Shown here: positions 17,349 through 25,849 of the stretch, piece by piece
Layout: every line of letters begins with the position of its first letter
Numbering within the stretch: the first letter of the stretch is position 1
Origin: Nannocystis pusilla
Lineage (GTDB): Bacteria > Myxococcota_A > Polyangia > Nannocystales > Nannocystaceae
Direction of reading: 5' to 3'
Length of the DNA stretch: 64,000 nt
NCBI RefSeq assembly: GCF_020073745.1
Contig: NZ_JAIRAU010000008.1
Location: 248,001 to 312,000 of the forward strand
Notes under the pieces: generated by a model
What the model was told of the DNA's origin: nothing
Databases searched by the model: none
Seen by the model: the letters and a program-made list of their open reading frames with translations, nothing else
Position numbers and translations under genes: made by a program

Positions 17349-18323
17349 CTAGCGCAGCCGCGGCTCGAGGGCGGCCCAGAACCTCGCCTGCATGGTCTCC
17401 TCGCCGGTCAGCCCGCCGAGGCGATTGATCTCCTGCATCCCCGTCGGGCTGGTCACATTGATCTCGGTGAGGAACTCGCCGAGGACATCGATACCGACGA
17501 AGAACTGCCCGCGCTCGCGGAGGAAGGGCCCCAGGCGCGCGCAGATCTCCCGGTCGCGGGCGGTCAGCTGGGTCAGCGCCGCGCTGCCGCCGGCGTGGAA
17601 GTTGTTGCGCAGCTCGCCCTCGGCCGGCACCCGCATCACCGCCCCGATCGGCTCGCCGTCGACCAGCAAGATCCGCTTGTCACCGTTCTTGGCCGCCGGC
17701 ACGAACTCCTGCGCGATCGTCCAGGTCGAACCGTCGCGGGTCGCCAGCTCGAACAGCGTGCTGAGGTTGGGGTCGCCCTCGCGGGCGATCAGCACCTCGC
17801 GTCCGCCGAATCCGAACACCGGCTTGATGATCATCTGCCCGCCGAGTTCGTCGAGAGCGTCACGCAGATCACCAAGATTTCTCAGCAAGAACGTCCGCGG
17901 GATGAACTCCGGGAAATCGAGGATCGCCAGCTTCTCGCTCAGGTCACGCAGCCCTTGCGGCTGGTTGATCACGAGCGTGTGGCTCACCGCGCGGTCGAGG
18001 CACCAGGTCGCCGTCACGAAGTCGGGGTCGACCGGCGGGTCCTTGCGCATCACCACCACGCGGAAGCTCGCCAGGCTGCGCACCTGCGGGTCGCCGGTCG
18101 GGGCGAGCGGCGCGCCGGGTTCATGCAACCCAAGAGGATAGGCCCGCGCCACCGCCTCGGCCCCGCGGAGCAGCAGCCCCGGCAATTCGACCGACCACGG
18201 CTGGTAACCTCGCCGCAGCGCCTCGGCGATCATCAAGTACGAGCTGTCCTTCTTCGGGTGGATCGTCTCCAGCGGGTCGAGGACGAACAGCACGTCCCCA
18301 CGGGCATGCTTGGCGGTCGGCAT
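17349..18323 (-). CDS. gshB: Glutathione synthetase
   Basis: 324 aa (E. coli GshB is 316). ATP-grasp ligase that joins gamma-glutamylcysteine and glycine in the cytosol. Visible features are the N-terminal VLFVLDPLETIHPKKDSSYL, RKDPPVDPDF and INQPQGLRDLSEKL (substrate side), then IIKPVFGFGGREVL (ATP-grasp lysine and glycine loop), EFVPAAKNGDKRILLVDGEP, RNNFHAGGSA and the metal-binding FVGIDVLGEFLTEINVTSPT. The start at 18323 gives the standard N-terminus. It is divergent from a three-gene unit. Confidence 0.96.
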   Translation of the reverse strand: MPTAKHARGDVLFVLDPLETIHPKKDSSYLMIAEALRRGYQPWSVELPGLLLRGAEAVARAYPLGLHEPGAPLAPTGDPQVRSLASFRVVVMRKDPPVDPDFVTATWCLDRAVSHTLVINQPQGLRDLSEKLAILDFPEFIPRTFLLRNLGDLRDALDELGGQMIIKPVFGFGGREVLIAREGDPNLSTLFELATRDGSTWTIAQEFVPAAKNGDKRILLVDGEPIGAVMRVPAEGELRNNFHAGGSAALTQLTARDREICARLGPFLRERGQFFVGIDVLGEFLTEINVTSPTGMQEINRLGGLTGEETMQARFWAALEPRLR

Positions 18324-18373
18324 GGCCGCAGGATACTCGTTCGCGGGCGGTCCCGCGCCCGCCTGAAATTTGG

Positions 18374-18386
18374 AGGATGTTATCCT
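18374..18386. promoter_or_regulatory. Short palindrome in divergent gshB promoter region
   Basis: AGGAT-GTT-ATCCT, 35 bases upstream of the 18409 start in the only AT-rich patch of the intergenic region. Possible operator, for example for the MerR-like protein encoded two genes on; inference only. Confidence 0.35.
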
Positions 18387-18408
18387 ACATGAGCATACTA
18401 GTAGACCC

Positions 18409-18912
18409 ATGGCCGCCCGACGACCCCGAGCTTCCGCCGCGCCCAAGGCGCAATTGCCCGAACCGGGCTGGGCGAAGGTCCAGAAGGTCCAGCTCATCCG
18501 GCGAGAGGTCCGCGAGGTCCTCGCCCCCAGCGCCCTCGAGCTGCTGTTCAAGTACGGCGAGCACGTGATCGAGGCGGGCCCCGAGCTCGGCCGCGGGCGC
18601 CGCGCGCCGGGCCAGCGGTTCTACGCCACGGTGATGGTGACGATCGACCTCCGGCGCTGCGCCGCCCACTTCTGCGAGCCGGCCGACGTGGCGACCGCGG
18701 ACAAGCTGGCGGAGTTGATGCTGGGCAGCGCGCGCGTGCGGCACAAGCTGATCACGCTGGCGCGGCCGGAGCTGGCGCGGCTCGCGGGTGTGCCGGCCGC
18801 GCAGCTGCACGTGGAGATCGATCATCACGTGCGCAGCGAGGGGACGCGCATCTTCATCGACGGCGATGCCATGGTATCGCTGGGGGCGACACGCGAGGCG
18901 AGCAACCGATGA
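18409..18912 (+). CDS. Conserved-looking hypothetical protein, first gene of GH3-like unit
   Basis: 167 aa, no signal peptide or membrane segment. The basic N-terminus (MAARRPRASAAPKAQ) leads into an apparently folded domain: VQKVQLIRREVREVLAPSAL, LLFKYGEHVIEAGPELGRGR, YATVMVTIDLRRCAAHFCEP. I do not recognise a family. Its stop overlaps the ATG of the next gene by 4 bases (ATGA), so it is co-translated with the MerR-TPR regulator. An AT-rich segment with a small palindrome lies just upstream. Confidence 0.72.
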   Translation: MAARRPRASAAPKAQLPEPGWAKVQKVQLIRREVREVLAPSALELLFKYGEHVIEAGPELGRGRRAPGQRFYATVMVTIDLRRCAAHFCEPADVATADKLAELMLGSARVRHKLITLARPELARLAGVPAAQLHVEIDHHVRSEGTRIFIDGDAMVSLGATREASNR

Positions 18913-19904
18913 GCGAGACGAACGAGACCAGCATCGCCGACGCCGAGACGTCGGCGCAGTCGGCCTACGCCGTGCGCGACGTGTCGCGGCTGTTCGAGCT
19001 GCCGGAGAGCCGGCTGCGCTACTGGGCCCAGACCGGCTTCATCTGCCCGTCGATCCGCGTCCGCGGGCGCACCTTCTACAGCTTCCGCGACCTCATCGCC
19101 ATCAAGGTCGCGCGCGAGCTGCTCGGCGCCGGCATGCCGCTGCAACGCGTGCGCCGCAGCCTCGACTCGCTGCGCGTCAAGCTGCCCGAGGTCGACCAAC
19201 CGCTGGCCCGCCTGCGCGTCCGCTGCGAACACGAGCGCGTGGTCGTCGAGGACCACACCCACAGCTTCGAGGCCGCGACCGGCCAGGTGCTGCTCGACCT
19301 CGAGGTGCAGGCGCTCCACCAGGAGGTCGCGCAGGTGCTGGCGATGCCGCGCCCGCAAGGCCCGGCGCCCGAGCGCAGCGCCTACGAGTGGTTCCTGTAC
19401 GCCTGCGACCGGGAGGCCGCGTGGACCGGCGACGACCCCGACGACCCCGCGTTCACCGAGGCCCGCGAGGCCTACGACCGCGCCCTCGACCTCGACCCCG
19501 AGTTCGCCGCGGCCTACACCAACCTCGGCGCGCTGCTGGCCGCCGTCGGCGACCTCGACGGCGCCCGCGACCACTTCGACCAGGCGCTGCGCTGCGACCC
19601 CGGCCAGCACGAGGCCCAGGCCAACCTCGCCGCCCTGGCCCTTCGGTCAGGTGACCCCGAGACGGCGATCGCCGGCTACCGCCAGCTGCTGCGCGCCGTG
19701 CCCGACTCGCTCGAGGGCCACTACGGCCTCGCCCGCGCGCTGCTGGCCGTCGGCGGCAAGGGCCAGGCGCTCGCCCACCTCGAGCGCTTCATCGCCGGCG
19801 TCGACGGCCTCGCCGTCGCCCAGCAGGCCGGGTCGCTCCGCGAGCGCCGCCAGCACGCCACCCGCGTCGTCGCCGCCCTCCGCCGCGAGCTCGGCACGGG
19901 CTGA
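18909..19904 (+). CDS. MerR-type HTH protein with TPR domain
   Basis: 331 aa. Residues 20-90 form a MerR-like winged helix (YAVRDVSRLFELPESRLRYW, SFRDLIAIKVARELLGAGMP). The second half is a TPR array (YDRALDLDPEFAAAYTNLGA, HFDQALRCDPGQHEAQANLA, YRQLLRAVPDSLEGHYGLAR). The classical MerR effector domain is absent; TPRs replace it, which suggests a protein partner rather than a metal or drug. It overlaps the previous gene by 4 bases and is followed after 10 bases by the GH3-like gene, so a single operon is likely. Confidence 0.85.
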   Translation: MSETNETSIADAETSAQSAYAVRDVSRLFELPESRLRYWAQTGFICPSIRVRGRTFYSFRDLIAIKVARELLGAGMPLQRVRRSLDSLRVKLPEVDQPLARLRVRCEHERVVVEDHTHSFEAATGQVLLDLEVQALHQEVAQVLAMPRPQGPAPERSAYEWFLYACDREAAWTGDDPDDPAFTEAREAYDRALDLDPEFAAAYTNLGALLAAVGDLDGARDHFDQALRCDPGQHEAQANLAALALRSGDPETAIAGYRQLLRAVPDSLEGHYGLARALLAVGGKGQALAHLERFIAGVDGLAVAQQAGSLRERRQHATRVVAALRRELGTG

Positions 19905-19914
19905 CCGGAGCGCC

Positions 19915-21339
19915 ATGTCCGACACGCCGCGGCCGCTGCGCGCACCGGGACGCGAGCGCTGCCTCGAGCGCCTCGTCGACCAGCTCGGCGGCGGTGAGCT
20001 CGGCCGCACGTTCGGCCTGCACCGCCTCGCCGGCCTGCCCGACCTGCGCGCCCAGGTCCCCCTCCTCGACGCCCGCGCCCACGCCGCCCGCGTCGACTCG
20101 CTCCTCGACCTGGCCCCCTCCGGCCCTGGAGGCGCCGACCCGGCCGACGCCGGCGCCGCGGCCGAGCGCGACGAGGTCGTCATGGTCTGGAGGACATGGC
20201 TCTCCGAACATGTCGGATCGGGCATGTCCGGAGAGACCCCCCTGCGCGCCGGCCTGCTGCAGGCCCGGCGGGCCGACCCCGCAGTCGACGCGATCGCCGA
20301 GGACGACCTCGCCGCGCTCGGGGCCGAGGTGCTGCGGCTGCACGCGCTCGACGACCCGGCCCACGCGCTCGAGCGCCTGGCCGCGTTCGAGCCGGGCCTG
20401 CTGCTCAGCCCGAGCGCGGCCGCGTTCGCCTGCCTCGAGGAGCAGGCCCGCGGACCGCTCGAGCGGCGCCTGCCCGGCCTGCGCCTGCTGCTCGCCAGCT
20501 TCGACGTGCGCCTGCGCCTGCGCGCCCGCGCCGAGCTGCACGCCGCCGGGTGGATCGACCCGCGCGCCGGCCGGCTCGGGCTGCCCTCGCTGCGCCCGCC
20601 GGCCCGCAGCTTCACCCTCGCCCTGGCGAGCGCGATCGTCGAGCTGCTGCCGCCCGCCGACGAGCGCCGCGGCTCGGCCGAGGCGCCCGCGCTGTGGCCC
20701 GAGCACGCGATCGTCGGCGACCGCTACGAGCTCGTGGTGTCCTCGGGGACAGGTTGCCTGCGGCTCCGCACCGGCGAGTTCGTGCGCGTGGTCGGCTTCG
20801 ACCCGCCGACCGCGCTGGTGCCGTTCCCCCGCCCCCGCGTGGTCCGCCTGCCCGCGCCCGACCCCGCGGTCCCGCTCGCCGGCCTGTCGCTGCCCGGCGC
20901 CGAGCTGGCCGCCAGCGTGCGCGCGGCGTTCCGCCCGGAGGACCCCGCGCTGGTCGCCGCGACCGTCGGCCCCGACCCCCAGAGCGTGGCCGACGCCCCG
21001 TCGCCCGCCGACTCGCGCCCCAACCACTTCGTCGACACCGAGCTCGGCTCCGCCGACGTGTCCGGCGTCCGCCAGCCGCTGCGCGCGACCGGACTGCACG
21101 TCCAGGTCGAGGTCCAGGGCGTGGCCCGGGCCGACTTCCGCGCCCGCCTCGGCCGCTCGATCGACGACGACCTGGCCCGCCGCAGCCCCGCCTACGCCCA
21201 CCTCCGCGCGCAACGCCTGCTGCGCCCGCCGCGGATCGAGCTCGTGCCTCACGGGGCGTTCAAGGCCGAGTGGGACCTCGCCGCCCGCCGGCTCGATCAC
21301 AAGGTCGCCGGGGCGGTCGTGCGCGTGCTGCCGAGCTGA
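19915..21339 (+). CDS. Divergent, probably degenerate GH3-family protein
   Basis: 474 aa. The N-terminus resembles GH3 acyl-acid amido synthetases (ELGRTFGLHRLAGLPDLRAQ, VPLLDARAHAARVDSLL). A later block matches the family's conserved core: VGDRYELVVSSGTGCLRLRT followed by GEFVRVVGFDPPTALVPFPR. The C-terminal part (GLHVQVEVQG-ADFRARLG, PRIELVPHGAFKAEWD) is also GH3-like. The Ser/Thr/Gly ATP-binding motif expected near residue 90 is not visible. In its place are MVWRTWLSEHVGSGMSGETP residues encoded by a hairpin of the ACATGTCC family. Adenylation may therefore be lost. The family assignment is by eye and moderate. Confidence 0.65.
   Translation: MSDTPRPLRAPGRERCLERLVDQLGGGELGRTFGLHRLAGLPDLRAQVPLLDARAHAARVDSLLDLAPSGPGGADPADAGAAAERDEVVMVWRTWLSEHVGSGMSGETPLRAGLLQARRADPAVDAIAEDDLAALGAEVLRLHALDDPAHALERLAAFEPGLLLSPSAAAFACLEEQARGPLERRLPGLRLLLASFDVRLRLRARAELHAAGWIDPRAGRLGLPSLRPPARSFTLALASAIVELLPPADERRGSAEAPALWPEHAIVGDRYELVVSSGTGCLRLRTGEFVRVVGFDPPTALVPFPRPRVVRLPAPDPAVPLAGLSLPGAELAASVRAAFRPEDPALVAATVGPDPQSVADAPSPADSRPNHFVDTELGSADVSGVRQPLRATGLHVQVEVQGVARADFRARLGRSIDDDLARRSPAYAHLRAQRLLRPPRIELVPHGAFKAEWDLAARRLDHKVAGAVVRVLPS
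20200..20235. repeat. ACATGTCC-family hairpin inside GH3-like gene
   Basis: CTCTCCGAACATG (20200-20212), a 10-base loop, CATGTCCGGAGAG (20223-20235): 12 of 13 pairs match. Translated in frame. A further AGGACATG lies just upstream at 20191. Confidence 0.7.
20738..20754. repeat. Second ACATGTCC-family hairpin in GH3-like gene
   Basis: TGTCC-TCGG-GGACA plus GGT. All 17 bases are identical to 434-450 in malate synthase. It encodes part of the conserved VSSGTG loop. Confidence 0.65.
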
Positions 21340-21651
21340 CCTGGCTCTTCGCGCATGTCCTCGAGCCGAGGTCTCATGGCTTCTCGGACATGTCGTTTGT
21401 GAGTAGCGGACCCAAGCCGTATCCCGAAGTCGAGCGACCCGTCGCCGACCCGCCACCGCGCGCGCGACCTCGCCGGTTGCGACGGAAGTGGCGTCGGCAG
21501 GCTCTTGTCACCAGCCCGTGTGCACATCGCTTCTTCGCCGAGCGTTTGCTCGGCGCCGTCGACTGCCCGTGCCCATCGAGCCTCGCTTCCCACGGCACCA
21601 CGCACTCTCTCGATCATGCTGAGCATGAGTGATGAGGCCGACCCTTGACAG
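21340..21651. other. 312-base convergent intergenic region with a family hairpin
   Basis: No gene seen. It contains CATGTCC (21354-21360) and GGACATG (21386-21392) as inverted arms about 25 bases apart, directly after the GH3-like stop. The rest is unremarkable. Confidence 0.5.
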
Positions 21652-22797
21652 CTACCCCTGAGGCTGGGACGCGATGCGTCGGATTGTCACCCTCACCGAC
21701 GAGTCGAAGGCATGCACGCGAATGTAGTGGAGTCCGGCTGCGAGTTGCCTCGGGACCTGGCTGTCGTCGGGATCAAAATTGCCCGAAAAACTCTCGGGGC
21801 ACGCGAAGCAGGGTCCAAAGTTGATCTCTGGCTCGACCTCGGAGTCTGCTGTTTCGACCTGTACGTAGTGCCGTCCGGGAACATCAATGTTCACCGTATA
21901 GTCCATCCATCCCTCCAGGCGCTCGTGCGCCACCCCGCCCACAAAATGAGTGGAGTCGCAATCCATGTCGGCGTCGATGGTCCAGGCGTTGCCCTCCCGC
22001 GCGACGACAGGTCCGAGGCATGCGAACGGTACGACGTCGTGCCGAATCGAATCACACGAAGCCGTCTGGCTCACACGGTATTCGTCGACTTCATCATCGA
22101 GGGATCTCCCGTAAGCCCGGGCAAAATTAGCGCGGATTTTGCGCATTGTATGCGGCGGATACCCCATGTGGTAGAAGCGCATGAAGGGGTTAGGGCCGTG
22201 GCGCAACAGCAAGAACTTTACGAAGCGGCCCGCCGTAAGATAGTCGACCTCGATCGTGCTGGATGCTGCCATGTTCGGCCTCGGATCGCTATCCCCCAGC
22301 AAGCCACCTAGTGTCGGATTATCATCGAAGCCGGAGAGGGCCACGGCCAGCCCTTCAAGAAAAAAGGGTGGGGCGTTGTCACCCTGTGCGACCAGATGCA
22401 CAAGTTCGTGGACTTCGGCGGGCGCGAGGGCCCATGCGTGAAGCCCGAGGCCCTCGCCTTCGAGCCCTTGAGCCACCCACTTCCGGCGCGATCTCGGGAT
22501 GTCTTCCTTGGCGAGCCATGAATAGCGCAGAGGAGCCGGGGCACGAACTCCCAGCATTGTCTCCGTCAGTGCTACGGCCGCGTCCATGTGGTCAACATTG
22601 CCCGCGCACGCCTGAAGACTCGCGCTGTGCTCATAGAGGACCCGCTCACCCTCAATCTGCTCAAACTGAGGCAGGCACGCCGCCTGAGAGAGAAACGCCC
22701 CGGCAACTACGGTAAGGGCGGGCGTCCATCGACGCGTCGGGGGAAGCCCTTCCGGCCCCCGGCGCCAGCCTTCTCGATCTGCCCGTTCGTGCTTCAT
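21652..22797 (-). CDS. Lipoprotein with gluzincin (peptidase MA-like) HExxH motif
   Basis: 381 aa. A basic N-terminus and hydrophobic stretch end in a lipobox, FLSQAAC (Cys near residue 41). The catalytic-looking core is EVHELVHLVAQG, giving HExxH, followed about 15 residues on by FFLEGLAVALSG, whose Glu fits the third zinc ligand of gluzincins. The C-terminal 120 residues carry four Cys and look like a pre-peptidase or adhesion beta domain. It is predicted to be an extracytoplasmic zinc metallopeptidase anchored to a membrane. Its composition is visibly less GC-rich than that of the flanking genes, as for its neighbours up to 25.1 kb. Confidence 0.75.
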   Translation of the reverse strand: MKHERADREGWRRGPEGLPPTRRWTPALTVVAGAFLSQAACLPQFEQIEGERVLYEHSASLQACAGNVDHMDAAVALTETMLGVRAPAPLRYSWLAKEDIPRSRRKWVAQGLEGEGLGLHAWALAPAEVHELVHLVAQGDNAPPFFLEGLAVALSGFDDNPTLGGLLGDSDPRPNMAASSTIEVDYLTAGRFVKFLLLRHGPNPFMRFYHMGYPPHTMRKIRANFARAYGRSLDDEVDEYRVSQTASCDSIRHDVVPFACLGPVVAREGNAWTIDADMDCDSTHFVGGVAHERLEGWMDYTVNIDVPGRHYVQVETADSEVEPEINFGPCFACPESFSGNFDPDDSQVPRQLAAGLHYIRVHAFDSSVRVTIRRIASQPQG

Positions 22798-22924
22798 ACG
22801 CTCACTTGTACGTTATCGCAGTCTTGGCCCCGAATCTGTGAGCATGAATGACCCTGGGCCTTCCACGAGACCTGTCTGAGATGAGTTTGCGCACCATTCT
22901 TTCGGCCCGGAGTCTGCCCCGAGA

Positions 22925-22942
22925 GCGGACAACCATGTCCGC
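22925..22942. repeat. ACATGTCC-family hairpin
   Basis: GCGGACA-ACCA-TGTCCGC, 7-bp arms, 4-base loop, in the region between two divergent accessory genes. CGGACATGTC follows at about 22987. Confidence 0.65.
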
Positions 22943-23280
22943 GGAGTCTTGCGTGGAAGCCGCAGGAATATGATGCTTGTCACATCGGACATGTCTTGAC
23001 CTCCGGGTGACTGCATGGAATTTAGCATTCCATGCAAGACTCGTGTACCGTTCGTGAGTGTACTGTTCGTGTTTATCGCACTGCTCTGCGTGTTGTCGCG
23101 GCGATCGCGTCAAAACGAGCGCTGTCGGCACCGCTCGTCATTCCAGCTAGCGGGGCATTGCTCGGCTTCCTTGCGGCCTGTCCTCCCGGCGCAAGTCTGT
23201 ACGGCCAGAAGTACCTATTCAAATGTGTGAACACCGTGGAGCACACTACTAAGTAGTACTGCACCAAAATGCCGAAGACC

Positions 23281-23296
23281 TGTCCGCTACCGGACA
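23281..23296. repeat. ACATGTCC-family hairpin in lipoprotein gene
   Basis: TGTCCG-CTAC-CGGACA, 6-bp arms, 4-base loop, translated as part of TCPLPDIE, 25 bases after the amber codon. Confidence 0.6.
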
Positions 23297-23490
23297 TTGA
23301 AGACTACTGTTCACAAAGTTGGTATGACGACATTGACCACGACCAAAACTTCAGTCCGGATGAGTCGACCGTCACACAGTCCGATTGCAACCATCTTGTG
23401 GGAACCCTGTACAACGGCTTTATGGTCTACGGTGGTTCCGCGGTCAGCGAGGTTGAGGGATACGTATGCGGTGACTCAGACGATAACGAT

Positions 23491-23526
23491 AGCGCGAGCG
23501 CGAGCGCGAGCGCGAGCGCGAGCGCG
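23491..23526 (+). repeat. Hexanucleotide microsatellite (AGCGCG)6
   Basis: Six exact tandem copies, encoding Ser-Ala repeats in the linker. A change in copy number keeps the frame, so it would alter linker length rather than switch the gene off. Confidence 0.9.
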
Positions 23527-24569
23527 GGCAGCGCCAGCGCAGGCAGCGCCAGTGCGGGGGCTACCGACGGCACTGGAGGTAGCGAATCCGGCACTCCGAC
23601 GACCGGGGACACCGGGGGCGGGCCCGGCGACTACTATTGTAGTCGCAGGTCCCGGGAAAAGTGCGCGGACGTGGACCCCGACCTCTATGCTTACGGTGGT
23701 GATAAATACAATCGCAACCTCCTCGATCATCCCGAAGACGCACAGTACGACGCCTGCTGGACTTCTGTGGTGGAGCTGGACATGGCGAAGCCGCAGTACT
23801 CCGTGTGCGTAGCGAACGCGATTGATGAAGACGACGCTGCGAGCGATTGTGAAACCTTGTGTAACGACTTCAACACCCTCGTAAAGGACGCGTGCACCGA
23901 ACCCGACTGCGATGTACTGGAGTTGGTCGACTGCGTGCTGTCAGACGGAGCCTGGACGGATGCGTCCGGAATGTCGTACACGAACGACACCTTGGAGCAT
24001 CCTGCCAAGGTGGGATCGGATCCGGACATGACATGCGACGGCGAACCGATCGTGGTGCAGGATGGTGACAAGGATCCGTTCGTGGGAGGTGTGTCATTCA
24101 CGACCCCGGAGGGCATGACCGCGAGCATCGGCGAGTTCCGCGGATTGATCGGACACTCGTTGTCCAACTGCAATACGACGACGTGTGACATCGTCATCCA
24201 CACGCTCGTGACGCCCACTACGAATCTCTCCGGAGCCTATGCCGATGCCACTGGCAATGGAGGTCTGTTCACGCTTGGGGGGGTGGGATTCCAGGCGCTC
24301 GAGCCGTTCTCCGGCGTTTACTACAACACGCGCGGCTCGCTCGTCTTCCCGACCGCGGAGATGAATGGCCAGGCCTGGTATCGGTCGCTCACTCTGGATG
24401 GAATGCCGATCTCCAGCGGCCACGAGACCATTCCGGCGCCGATCACGCAGATCGTTGGTAGTCGGACCTCGAGCGGTGCCATCGTGCTGAATCTCACGTA
24501 TAATCTTTCATCTATGGGCACGATCCATCTTTCGCTGCGGAGTATTCCGAACTAGTAGCATGGCGCTCC

Positions 24570-25136
24570 ATGCTGCTCGGTCTTTCCCTCAGCTTGCTAT
24601 TGTTCCATACTGCTCCTGCGATGAGGGAGGGGCCAGCTGCCCAGGACAAGGGAGAGCGTCATCTCGTCCTGGCTGCTCTGTTTGGCTTGCAATGGAGCAC
24701 GCTGTCGGGAGTGCCCAGCGGGGAGGTGACCCTCTTTGTGGGCTCGTCCCTGCGGCCGCGCACGGGCCGGCTCGGTCGTCGCTGGAAGACCGCCCTCGGA
24801 TATGCGCCGAGCTTGAGCCTGGGTGGGGCCGAGCGCGCGACGGCGTTTTTCAGTTGGGGTGGTGATTACGGTATCCTGTACCATCGCCATCATCTCGCAG
24901 CGCTCGGTCATGGGGGTCCCGGCGATCGGCTGTACTACCAATTTAGTGGCGGGCTCCTGATGTGGCGAAGCACGCCGAATGCCCTTGAGGCCGAGGTGCG
25001 CCTTGGCGTGGTGCTCGGAGTTCGGCGACCTGGACGGGTGAAGGGCGTAGTCGGCGGCGAAGCTCGGGTGGTCGCAATTCTCTCGGGGCTTGCCTTTCCG
25101 CACTTTGGTGTGTTCGCCGGACTCGCCGCATTCTGA
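24570..25136 (+). CDS. Exported hypothetical protein, probable outer-membrane barrel
   Basis: 188 aa. N-terminal signal peptide (MLLGLSLSLLLFHTAPA). The mature part shows alternating hydrophobic/polar strands (HLVLAALFGLQWSTLSG, EVTLFVGSSLRPRTGR, ATAFFSWGGDYGILYHRH, LYYQFSGGLLMWRST, EVRLGVVLGVRRPG) and ends VFAGLAAF, a hydrophobic terminus with a final Phe as in many barrels. It starts 15 bases after the upstream lipoprotein stop, so the two are probably co-transcribed. No named family recognised. Confidence 0.65.
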   Translation: MLLGLSLSLLLFHTAPAMREGPAAQDKGERHLVLAALFGLQWSTLSGVPSGEVTLFVGSSLRPRTGRLGRRWKTALGYAPSLSLGGAERATAFFSWGGDYGILYHRHHLAALGHGGPGDRLYYQFSGGLLMWRSTPNALEAEVRLGVVLGVRRPGRVKGVVGGEARVVAILSGLAFPHFGVFAGLAAF

Positions 25137-25305
25137 TGTACCCCCGGCGAGCTGCCTTCCCGTTTGAGCCGCTGTTCGGCTACACCTCGCTCGTATGCTT
25201 CCCGAGCGACATGCGGTGGAAGACGTTGGTGGCCAAGCGCTGCTGAGCGTCACCTGTTGAGAGTCTCCTGCCAGAAGGCCGGGCGAGCTCGAGGACGCGG
25301 CGCCG

Positions 25306-25350
25306 CGGCCAGGGCGGGAGCGGCCAGGGCGGGAGCGGCCAGGGCGGGAG
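25306..25350. repeat. Three exact copies of a 15-bp tandem repeat
   Basis: Unit CGGCCAGGGCGGGAG at 25306, 25321 and 25336, with no mismatches. Confidence 0.9.
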
Positions 25351-25402
25351 CAGACAGAGCAGGTCGCGGAGGTAGGCCGCGGGCTCGATCCAATGGAGCT
25401 GA

Positions 25403-25416
25403 TAACTGGCCAGTTA
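25403..25416. repeat. 14-bp perfect palindrome
   Basis: TAACTGGCCAGTTA, isolated in a gene-free region. Possible protein-binding site. Confidence 0.5.
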
Positions 25417-25849
25417 GCGACACGAAAAGCGGGTTAACCCCGCTCGCGCGCTGCGTCCTCGTCGCGCTCGTCGGCGCGGTTGCGCTCGCGCTCTTGATCG
25501 GCCTCGATCTCGGCGACCAGGCGCGGGGCGCGGGCGGATGCGGGCCCGCTGGACCGAACGCGCGGCAGTCGACCTCGAGGACTTGCTCGCTCCGCCCGAA
25601 CGCGGGCGTTCATCCGCCGCTCAAGACCTCGTCCACATATTGGCCCAAATCCCACGACCACTCGCAAAACGCCCCGATCTCCGGCCCCCTCGTTTCCTGG
25701 CTCACGTCGGCGTTCTGCGAGTGGATCGGTAAGCCCTCCTGCCCTCCCGAGCCCGCTCTGGGTCTCGCAACGGGTTGCAACGCAGCGCGGCGCGCACCTC
25801 TACTAGCACGCGCCCTCGCGGAGCGTGATGCCCCGGCGCGCCGCGCTGC

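Larger units (their letters stand above)
23032..24555 (+). pseudogene. Cys-rich secreted lipoprotein interrupted by an in-frame TAG
   Basis: One reading frame from ATG 23032 carries a lipoprotein signal (ASGALLGFLAAC, Cys near residue 50), then KYLFKCVNTVEHTTK, a TAG at 23254-23256, and YCTKMPKTCPLPDIEDYC onward to 24555. An ATG at 23269 can restart translation, but the 428-aa product would then lack any export signal. The downstream part has a Ser-Ala repeat linker encoded by six AGCGCG hexamers, then Cys-rich and beta-rich regions without recognisable family. The simplest reading is a lipoprotein gene with a nonsense mutation; readthrough, or two separate genes, are alternatives. Confidence 0.6.
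25137..25849. other. 713-base region without a supported gene
   Basis: It carries three exact 15-bp tandem copies (25306-25350) and a 14-bp palindrome (25403-25416). Frames on both strands have skewed, repeat-driven composition and no motif. It may be a decayed region at the edge of the accessory patch. Confidence 0.45.

Noticed and set aside
23015..23230. Alternative frame encoding a hydrophobic peptide upstream of the amber-interrupted lipoprotein
   Set aside because: Hydrophobic start but no lipobox or continuation; the overlapping frame has a lipobox and joins a long Cys-rich frame.
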